A stretch of 7,292 bases of DNA from Pseudomonadota bacterium (GTDB lineage: Bacteria > Pseudomonadota > Gammaproteobacteria > Burkholderiales > Burkholderiaceae_C): assembly GCA_023390985.1 (NCBI GenBank), contig JAEWBU010000048.1:1-7292 (forward strand), given 5' to 3'. Made by a program: the position numbers and the translations under genes. Shown here piece by piece: positions 1-5,034 of the stretch. Below the pieces are notes generated by a model. That model searched no databases and was not told the origin of the DNA. It saw only the letters and a program-made list of their open reading frames with translations. Numbering within the stretch: position 1 is the stretch's first letter; each line of letters starts with the position of its first letter.

Positions 1-84
1 GAACGGGGCGTCTCTTGAGCGGCTTCCAGCGTCTGGAATGGCCTACCCTTCAGTCATGATTATTCTGGATTTTATTGTCATTGG

Positions 85-1458
85 GTGCGCTTCCAAGTGA
101 ACTTCCTCCACTCGAAAGCACTACCGAAGACGGCGATCAGCCTGCTGCTGGCTCTGCTGGCCGCATGCGTGCTGATCGGCATCAACGAAACGGCCCACAA
201 CCGGGCACGCGCCGAACTCGACAGCGTGGAGCGCGAATTCGCCACGCGCACGGCCCTGAACCGCTTGCTGCAGCAGGTGCTCGACGCCGAAACGGGGTCG
301 CGCGGGTTCCTGTTGACGGGCGATCCGCGATATCTGAAGCCGTACGACGGGGCGGTGAACGACATCGGGCAGAGCCTGCAAACCTTGCGTACAGCATACG
401 CCGATGCCGCGCAGGAATCCGCCATCCTTTCCGAGCTCAACCGTGACGTGCAGCGCAAGCTGGCCGAGATGGAACTGTCGGTACGCATGCGCAGGGAGGG
501 CAACGAGGATGCCTGGAAGTTCGTGGTGCTGTCCGACGTCGGGCAGCAGCAGATGGAGTCGATCCGCGGGCATGCCGCCCGGCTGCTGCAATCGACCAGC
601 CACCGCATCGACGCCAGCCAGGACCAGGTGCGCACCTCGCTGCTGTATTCGCGGCTGGGCATCGCGCTCGTCACCGTGGCCGCGCTGCTGGCGTTCTGGC
701 TGTACCTGCGCCAGACCACCGCGCTGCGGTCGGCCGGCGAACGGCAGCAGCTCGCGCTGGAAAAGGAGCGCGACCTGCTCGAGCGCCAGGTGAGCGAGCG
801 CACCGCGAGCCTGGCCGAACTGGCCACCCACCTGCAGCAGGTGCGGGAGGACGAGCGCGGCCACCTCGCGCGCGAACTGCACGACGAACTCGGCGCCTTG
901 CTCACCGCCGCCAAGCTGGACGTGGCCCGCCTGAAGTCGCGCCTGCACACGCAGCCGGCCGAGGTGTCGCAGCGCCTGCAGCACCTGACCGACACGCTGA
1001 ACAGCGGCATCGCGCTGAAGCGCCGCATCATCGAGGACCTGCGTCCGTCGTCGCTGGCCAACCTGGGCCTGACGGCTTCGCTGGAGATCCTGGCGCGCGA
1101 GTTCTCCGAGCGTTCCGGCGTCGACGTCGACACCAGCCTGGAGCCGGTGGAACTGGACGACGCGAACCAGCTCACGGTGTACCGCCTGGTGCAGGAGTCG
1201 CTCACCAACATCGCCAAGTACGCGCAGGCCCGTCACGCCCAGATCGAGGTGCGGGCCTATCCGAACCACGTCGACGTCTCCGTGCAGGACGACGGCAAGG
1301 GCTTCGACGCCTCGGGCATCCGCCCGTCCACGCACGGGCTGGCCGGCATGCGCCACCGGGTCGAGGCGGCCGGCGGCCGCTTCAAGGTGGACACGCAACC
1401 GGGCAGCGGCACGCGCGTCGCCGCCGTCCTGCCGACGACCCGTCCGCGCCCCGCCTGA
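85..1458 (+). CDS. CHASE3-domain sensor histidine kinase (HisKA_3/HATPase_c)
   Basis: This 457-residue inner-membrane histidine kinase should autophosphorylate in response to an envelope or extracellular cue and pass the phosphate to a NarL/LuxR-type response regulator. A short cytoplasmic N-terminus leads to a first membrane helix at about 16-34. A periplasmic CHASE3 sensor follows at about 37-180, with the family hallmark DAETGSRGFLLTGDPRYL at 67-84. The second membrane helix is at about 190-208 and a helical linker (likely coiled coil) at 215-255. The HisKA_3 box RELHDELG places the phospho-acceptor at His266. The ATPase domain shows an N box with Asn375 (ESLTNIAKYA), a G1 box DDGKGF at 402-407 and a G2 box HGLAGM at 417-422. 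All catalytic motifs are intact. The start is a GTG with no clear Shine-Dalgarno sequence; GTG at 97 is an alternative, and no in-frame ATG lies upstream. The 84 bases before it are AT-rich for this genome and may hold the promoter, but I see no convincing -35/-10 pair. The signal and the partner regulator are unknown. Confidence 0.93.
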   Translation: MRFQVNFLHSKALPKTAISLLLALLAACVLIGINETAHNRARAELDSVEREFATRTALNRLLQQVLDAETGSRGFLLTGDPRYLKPYDGAVNDIGQSLQTLRTAYADAAQESAILSELNRDVQRKLAEMELSVRMRREGNEDAWKFVVLSDVGQQQMESIRGHAARLLQSTSHRIDASQDQVRTSLLYSRLGIALVTVAALLAFWLYLRQTTALRSAGERQQLALEKERDLLERQVSERTASLAELATHLQQVREDERGHLARELHDELGALLTAAKLDVARLKSRLHTQPAEVSQRLQHLTDTLNSGIALKRRIIEDLRPSSLANLGLTASLEILAREFSERSGVDVDTSLEPVELDDANQLTVYRLVQESLTNIAKYAQARHAQIEVRAYPNHVDVSVQDDGKGFDASGIRPSTHGLAGMRHRVEAAGGRFKVDTQPGSGTRVAAVLPTTRPRPA

Positions 1459-1479
1459 AGCGCGAAGAATTTCCCGCCG

Positions 1480-1528
1480 CGGCTGTCGGCCGGTTCCTAC
1501 GTGGCCGCGCCTCACCAGCCGACAGCCG
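1480..1528. terminator. Inverted repeat after the kinase gene, possible terminator
   Basis: An 11-bp perfect inverted repeat, CGGCTGTCGGC (1480-1490) and GCCGACAGCCG (1518-1528), encloses a 27-nt loop starting 21 bases after the kinase stop. It could fold in RNA and end the kinase transcript. There is no T-tract on either side and the loop is long for an intrinsic terminator, so a processing site, an extragenic repeat or a protein-binding site is equally possible. The rest of the 207-base gap (1459-1665) must hold the promoter of the next operon, but I could not identify one. Confidence 0.35.
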
Positions 1529-1651
1529 GTCACGCCGAAGGCTGATCATTTACGGCTGACTTCGCCGCGTACCCTCACCTCTCGGAGCGCAACCCACGCA
1601 GCGCTTGCGACGGGGCCGCGCACGCGCGCGGTTCGCATGACAACCACGAAC

Positions 1652-1657
1652 GAGAGG
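1652..1657 (+). promoter_or_regulatory. Ribosome binding site of the DUF883 gene
   Basis: GAGAGG, continuing as GAGAGGAA, ends 8 bases before the ATG at 1666. It is the clearest Shine-Dalgarno sequence in the window. It supports this start and suggests that the first gene of the cluster is translated strongly, with the following genes possibly coupled to it. Confidence 0.65.
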
Positions 1658-1665
1658 AACACGAC

Positions 1666-1968
1666 ATGGCCAACACCACCCGATCGGCTCGCGCCGGAGC
1701 CGCCGTCCAATCCCTTGCCGACGACGCGATGGGCCGCGTGCGCGACCTGCGTTACGGCGTGCAGGACTTCGCCAACCGCGGCATGAGCGCCGCCAGCGAA
1801 TCGGCCCTGCTCGCCCAGGAGCGCCTCGGCCGCTACGCCAACGCCACCGGGCGTTACGTCACCGAGCAGCCGGTCAAGTCGGCGCTCATCGCCGCCGCCG
1901 TCGGCGCCGCCGTGGCGGCGATCGTGATGGTGGCCCGCAGCCGCCGCTCCAACCGCTACTACTACTGA
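1666..1968 (+). CDS. DUF883 family C-tail-anchored membrane protein (ElaB/YqjD-like)
   Basis: This is a 100-residue protein with the DUF883 layout. A polar, probably helical N-terminal part (about 1-68) is followed by EQPVKSALIAAAVGAAVAAI, a single C-terminal membrane helix at about 72-90 with small-residue glycine spacing. It ends in a short basic and aromatic tail, RSRRSNRYYY. In E. coli the relatives YqjD, ElaB and YgaM sit in the inner membrane through this helix; they rise in stationary phase and YqjD associates with ribosomes. A similar role here is inference. The ATG has a good Shine-Dalgarno sequence. The gene leads a tight cluster, with the holin-like gene starting 7 bases after its stop. 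The length is normal for the family and nothing is broken. Confidence 0.87.
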   Translation: MANTTRSARAGAAVQSLADDAMGRVRDLRYGVQDFANRGMSAASESALLAQERLGRYANATGRYVTEQPVKSALIAAAVGAAVAAIVMVARSRRSNRYYY

Positions 1969-1975
1969 GCGCGCG

Positions 1976-2356
1976 ATGGCCCTCGTGCACCCGATCTTTT
2001 CGGTGCTGGTGAGCCGGCCCGATCTGGTCATCGACCACGTCGCCGGCTACGCCACGCTGGCCCAGGAAGAAGCGACTTCGGTGGGCACCGAGGTGGCCAA
2101 GCGCGCGATCGCGTGGGCCGCCGCTGGGGTCGGCGCGTTGCTGTTCCTGGTGTTCGCGGGCATCGCGGTGATGCTCGGGGCGATGCACGAGGCCTTCCAC
2201 TGGGCGCTGGTGGTGGTGCCGGCGATCCCGCTGGCGGCGGCCGCAGTCGCCTTCGGCATCGCACGCAAGCCCATGCCGGCCAAGGCCTTCGCCGAACTGA
2301 AGGCGCAACTCGATGCCGACGCGCAGGTGCTGCGCACGCTCGGGGGCCGGCCGTGA
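1976..2356 (+). CDS. Phage holin family / YqjE-like two-helix membrane protein
   Basis: This 126-residue protein has two predicted membrane helices (about 43-69 and 75-96) between a polar N-terminal segment and a charged helical C-terminus. The short turn between the helices contains His71 and His75. The pattern, and the N-terminal HPIFSVLVSRPDLVIDH segment, fit the holin superfamily III / YqjE-like proteins found next to DUF883 genes in proteobacteria. Despite the name, chromosomal copies like this are not known to lyse cells, and no phage gene lies nearby. The ATG follows the DUF883 stop by 7 bases without a clear Shine-Dalgarno sequence, which suggests translational coupling. Its stop codon overlaps the next start in GTGA. 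The family call is good; the function is unknown. Confidence 0.82.
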   Translation: MALVHPIFSVLVSRPDLVIDHVAGYATLAQEEATSVGTEVAKRAIAWAAAGVGALLFLVFAGIAVMLGAMHEAFHWALVVVPAIPLAAAAVAFGIARKPMPAKAFAELKAQLDADAQVLRTLGGRP

Positions 2357-2862
2357 CCGCCGGCTCGGATCAACTGCAACGCAGCCGGCTCGCGATCCTC
2401 GAGCACCTCCACCGCAAGGAGCAGCGCCGCCAGGGCCGCAACTCGAACCACGCCGACCCGGCCCAGCACGCGAGTGCGCACGCCGACGCCCGCGCCGGCG
2501 GCGGGCAGCCGCCGGAAGAAGGCATGTGGGAAAGCCATCGCCGCGCGAATCCGCCCGGCGCCGGCGGCTGGTTCGGGACCGCCCAGGACGTGCTGCAGGA
2601 CTGGTGGAAGTACCACCCCGCCCACATGGCGGTGGACATCGCACGCCCGGTGCTCAGTTCCTACGCCCGGCGCAAGCCCATGACGTACCTCGGGCTGGCG
2701 GCGCTGGCGGGCGCGGGCCTGTTCTACCTGCGGCCCTGGAAACTGATCTCGGTCACCGGCATCCTGGTGGCCGTGGCCCGCTCGCCGCACGTGGCGGAAC
2801 TCGTGATGCGGGCCATGTCTTCCTCGGAAAACCCGCAGGGCGACGAGCCCCTGGATGAATGA
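2353..2862 (+). CDS. Hypothetical membrane protein in the YqjK position
   Basis: This 169-residue protein starts at GTG within the overlap GTGA (2353-2356), with GGGGG at 2342-2346 as a plausible Shine-Dalgarno sequence. The frame stays open upstream to 2113, but that would lie inside the holin-like gene, so the coupled GTG is preferred. The N-terminus (about 7-30) is charged and helical, rich in Arg, Gln and Glu. Residues 30-70 are Ala/Gly/Pro/His-rich and probably disordered. WWKYHPAHMAVDIARPVL (84-101) precedes two hydrophobic stretches at about 111-126 and 129-143, and the tail is acidic. The WW-HP-ARRKP-RPWKLIS pattern looks like a conserved Burkholderiales family, but I cannot name a characterised member. 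Position and layout (basic N-terminal helix, then a membrane hairpin) recall YqjK, without clear sequence proof. It is probably an inner-membrane partner of the two preceding proteins. Confidence 0.78.
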   Translation: MTAGSDQLQRSRLAILEHLHRKEQRRQGRNSNHADPAQHASAHADARAGGGQPPEEGMWESHRRANPPGAGGWFGTAQDVLQDWWKYHPAHMAVDIARPVLSSYARRKPMTYLGLAALAGAGLFYLRPWKLISVTGILVAVARSPHVAELVMRAMSSSENPQGDEPLDE

Positions 2863-2944
2863 CTGGCGAACCGGCGGGGGTGGTGCGACCCGGCCGGGGA
2901 GCGCGAGACAACCTTCGCACCGGAAAGACGACACGGGAAAGACG

Positions 2945-3265
2945 ATGAAGATGCAAGCAAGGACCCTGCTGGTGGCCGCGGCCCTGGCCGCCGCCACGCT
3001 GGCCGGCACCGGCTGCGCGGTGATGCGGGGCCAGGAAAGCGCCGGTGCCTACGTGGACGACGCCGCCACCACCACCGCCGTGAAGGCCAAGTTCGTGGAA
3101 GACAAGTCGGTGGACGCCGGCGCGATCAAGGTCGAGACCCTGAACGGCACCGTGCAGCTGTCCGGCTTCGCCAAGTCCAACGCCGAGAAGGCGCAGGCCG
3201 AGTACCTGGCGCGCAACACCAAGGGCGTGCGCTCGGTCAAGAACGACATCCGCGTTCGTCCCTGA
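2945..3265 (+). CDS. Single-BON-domain lipoprotein
   Basis: This 106-residue exported protein has a signal peptide with basic residues at Lys2 and Arg6, a hydrophobic core at about 8-20 and a likely lipidated Cys24. The lipobox reads GTGC, with Gly at -3 where Leu, Val or Ile is usual, so lipidation is probable but not certain. One BON domain fills about 38-105, with the typical pattern IKVETLNGTVQLSGF and a closing VRSVKNDIRV. BON domains bind phospholipid or envelope surfaces, as in OsmY and DolP, and often help maintain the envelope under osmotic stress. The frame is open back to 2855, but the ATG at 2945 is chosen because it places the signal peptide at the N-terminus and follows a GGGAAAG sequence. 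It lies 82 bases after the YqjK-position gene and may share its transcript. Confidence 0.87.
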   Translation: MKMQARTLLVAAALAAATLAGTGCAVMRGQESAGAYVDDAATTTAVKAKFVEDKSVDAGAIKVETLNGTVQLSGFAKSNAEKAQAEYLARNTKGVRSVKNDIRVRP

Positions 3266-3280
3266 ACGTCCACCCACCAC

Positions 3281-3318
3281 GCGCGTGCCGGCGGCCGCTC
3301 GCCGCCGGCGGCATGCGC
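3281..3318 (+). terminator. Strong GC hairpin after the BON gene
   Basis: A very GC-rich inverted repeat begins 15 bases after the BON stop. GCCGGCGGC (3287-3295) pairs with GCCGCCGGC (3301-3309) around a 5-nt loop. An alternative fold pairs 3281-3290 with 3309-3318 over ten positions with one G-U pair, plus an inner 5-bp stem. The structure is stable, but no T-run follows, so it could terminate, attenuate or protect the 3' end of the upstream transcript. It sits 21 bases before the peptidase start and could also limit read-through into that gene. Confidence 0.4.
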
Positions 3319-3338
3319 CTTGCCCCGAATCGCGAGCC

Positions 3339-4490
3339 ATGAAGACCTTCCGCTGCGACCACTGCGGCCATCCGCTTTTCTTCGAGAACGTGCAGTGCCT
3401 GCAGTGCGGCAGCGCGCTGGCATTCCTGCCGGACCGCCTCGCGCTGTGCGCGATCGAGCCCGCACCCGAGCAGGGCCTGTGGCAGCGCAAGCTGCCCGAG
3501 GGCCGACAGGTCGCCGGCCCTTTCTACCGGCTGTGCCGCAACCACGTGGAGCACCAGGCCTGCAACTTCGCGGTGCCCCAGGACGATCCCAACGCGTACT
3601 GCGCTTCCTGCCGGCAGACGCGCGTGCTGCCCGACCTGTCGATCCCCGAGAACGCCGACCGCTGGTACCGCATCGAAGTCGCCAAGCGGCGCCTGTTCTA
3701 CACGCTGGCGCGGCTGGGGCTGGTGAAGCCCTGCCCGCCCAACGGCGAGCGCGACGGCCCGGTGTTCGAGTTCCTCGCCGACACGCCCGGCCACATGGTG
3801 ATGACGGGCCACGCGAACGGGCTGATCACGCTGAACGTGGCCGAGGCCGACGATGCCGAGCGCGTGAAGCGCCGCGTCGAGCTGCACGAGCCCTATCGCA
3901 CGCTGCTGGGCCACCTGCGCCACGAGTCCGGCCACTACTACTGGGACCGGCTGATCGACGAGGAAGGCCGCGTCGCCGAGTTCCGCCAGCTGTTCGGCGA
4001 CGAGAGCGTCGACTACGCCCAGGCGCTGCAGAACCACTACGCCAGCGGCGGCCAGCCGCAGGGCTGGCAGGACCGGTTCGTCAGCGCCTACGCCACCTCG
4101 CACCCGTGGGAGGACTGGGCCGAGACCTGGGCCCACTACCTGCACATGGTCGACCTGCTGGAGACGGCGGCCTCGTTCAACACCCGCGTCGAAGTGCCCG
4201 GCGCCGCAGGCGAAGACGAGGTGGGCGATCCGTTCGAGTCGACCGAAGGCAGCTTCGACCGCCTGGTGGAACAGTGGGTGCCCGTCACGCTGCTGGTCAA
4301 CAGCATGAACCGCAGCCTGGGCCAGGAGGACGGCTATCCGTTCGCGCTGTCGTCCGGTTCGCTGGCCAAGCTGCGCTTCGTGCACGAGGTGATCCACAGC
4401 CCGCGCCGCCCGAAGCAGGCGCAGCCGCCTGGGGAATCCGCGATGCAGCCCGTCGAACCGGCCGCCCAGCCGGCGGCCCAGCCCGGCTGA
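3339..4490 (+). CDS. Putative zinc-binding metallopeptidase with N-terminal zinc ribbon
   Basis: This 383-residue protein has no signal peptide and is probably cytoplasmic. It opens with a zinc-ribbon-like pair of CxxC motifs (Cys6, Cys9, Cys20, Cys23). A second group follows, Cys66, Cys75, Cys88 and Cys91, probably a further metal site. The catalytic part carries HESGH at 195-199 (genomic 3921-3935), the zincin signature with two zinc-binding histidines and Glu196 as general base. Glu258 or Glu262 in HPWEDWAETWAHY could be the third ligand, as in gluzincins. These features match the family annotated as putative zinc-binding metallopeptidase (Peptidase_Mx with a DUF2248 zinc ribbon); its substrates are not known to me. 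The ATG at 3339 is chosen over an upstream in-frame codon at 3285 because relatives begin right at the zinc ribbon and the upstream stretch is arginine-rich and lies in the hairpin. The tail is low-complexity Pro/Ala/Gln. It ends 6 bases from a convergent gene. Confidence 0.85.
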   Translation: MKTFRCDHCGHPLFFENVQCLQCGSALAFLPDRLALCAIEPAPEQGLWQRKLPEGRQVAGPFYRLCRNHVEHQACNFAVPQDDPNAYCASCRQTRVLPDLSIPENADRWYRIEVAKRRLFYTLARLGLVKPCPPNGERDGPVFEFLADTPGHMVMTGHANGLITLNVAEADDAERVKRRVELHEPYRTLLGHLRHESGHYYWDRLIDEEGRVAEFRQLFGDESVDYAQALQNHYASGGQPQGWQDRFVSAYATSHPWEDWAETWAHYLHMVDLLETAASFNTRVEVPGAAGEDEVGDPFESTEGSFDRLVEQWVPVTLLVNSMNRSLGQEDGYPFALSSGSLAKLRFVHEVIHSPRRPKQAQPPGESAMQPVEPAAQPAAQPG

Positions 4491-4496
4491 TCCACG

Positions 4497-4955
4497 TCAG
4501 ATGATGGCCAGCGTCAGCTGGTCGTTGACGTCGCGCACGTCCTGCACGGTGCGCGCGATCTCCGAGGCGCGGGCCTTCACGGCCGCGGTTCGCACCGGAC
4601 CGCTGAGCGTGACCACGCCGTCGCGCGTGTCCACGTCGATGCGCGCGCCTGACAGGTCGCGTGCCGCGGCCAGCTCCGCCTTGACCTGCTGGGTGATCTG
4701 CGCGTCCTTGGCCGCCGACACGCCGGAGGCCGGCGCCGCGCCCATCGCGGCCGTCGGATCGCTGTGCTGGGGCCTCGCGTCGGAGCCGCCGGCCGTCGAG
4801 GGCGACGACGGCTTGGTCGATGCGGTGCGGGTGGCGGCGGACGATGCCGCGCTGCTGTTCGATTCAGGGGTCGGCCCGTCGTCGCGCGGGCTGCAGGCCG
4901 CGACCGCCACCACGGCGGCGACCCACGCGGCGAAGCCTATCGGTCGGATGTCCAT
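4497..4955 (-). CDS. BON-domain lipoprotein with a disordered linker
   Basis: This is a 152-residue envelope protein. The signal peptide core (about 8-19) ends in a good lipobox, VAAC, with Cys21 as the lipidation site. Residues 22-80 are rich in Ser, Thr, Ala and Pro and look like a flexible tether. A single BON domain fills about 85-150, with IDVDTRDGVVTLSG and VRDVNDQLTL matching the family. It should hold the domain away from the membrane in the periplasm; the partner is unknown. It is distinct from the BON protein at 2945-3265, which has almost no linker. The ATG has no clear Shine-Dalgarno sequence. It lies 79 bases downstream of the helicase on the same strand and may be read through from it or have its own promoter. 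A small GC inverted repeat (4971-4986, CGGC-type arms) lies just before it. Confidence 0.86.
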   Translation of the reverse strand: MDIRPIGFAAWVAAVVAVAACSPRDDGPTPESNSSAASSAATRTASTKPSSPSTAGGSDARPQHSDPTAAMGAAPASGVSAAKDAQITQQVKAELAAARDLSGARIDVDTRDGVVTLSGPVRTAAVKARASEIARTVQDVRDVNDQLTLAII

Positions 4956-5006
4956 TCGGGGAATCTAGGACGCGGCGCCGGCCGCGAGCCGCCGCCCATC
5001 CCGCAA

Positions 5007-5020
5007 GCTCCTGTAGGAGC
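5007..5020. repeat. REP-like palindrome GCTCCTGTAGGAGC
   Basis: A 6-bp perfect inverted repeat (GCTCCT/AGGAGC, 2-nt centre) lies 14 bases past the helicase stop on that gene's strand. The TGTAGGAGC core resembles one end of extragenic palindromic repeats common in Pseudomonas and Xanthomonas. Only one copy is seen here, so repeat status is inferred. It could equally be a weak terminator stem, though no T-tract follows on either strand. Confidence 0.35.
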
Positions 5021-5034
5021 ACTCGCGCATGAAC

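Noticed and set aside
1..18. Possible tail of an upstream gene ending in TGA at 16-18
   Set aside because: Only five codons are visible, which is too little to support a gene.
56..100. A 14-residue peptide frame (ATG at 56) overlapping the kinase start, as a possible leader peptide
   Set aside because: No Shine-Dalgarno sequence, no regulatory codon run and no attenuator structure. It looks like chance.
121..1533. A 470-codon open frame antisense to the histidine kinase
   Set aside because: Low-complexity composition with no domain, no binding site for ribosomes, and full overlap with an intact, motif-complete kinase.
1549..1575. Possible promoter TTTACG / TACCCT before the DUF883 gene
   Set aside because: Both boxes are weak and the spacing is 15 bases, no better than chance.
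1976..2356. Prophage remnant suggested by the holin-type protein
   Set aside because: No other phage gene, attachment site or change in composition. The family is commonly chromosomal next to DUF883 genes.
2855..2944. Extended N-terminus of the first BON protein from ATG at 2855
   Set aside because: It would put 30 polar residues before a clear signal peptide and overlap the previous gene. The ATG at 2945 has a better context.
4971..4986. Small inverted repeat CGCGGC/GCCGCG before the second BON gene as an operator
   Set aside because: A 6-bp GC-only stem is expected often by chance in this composition, and nothing else supports a binding site.
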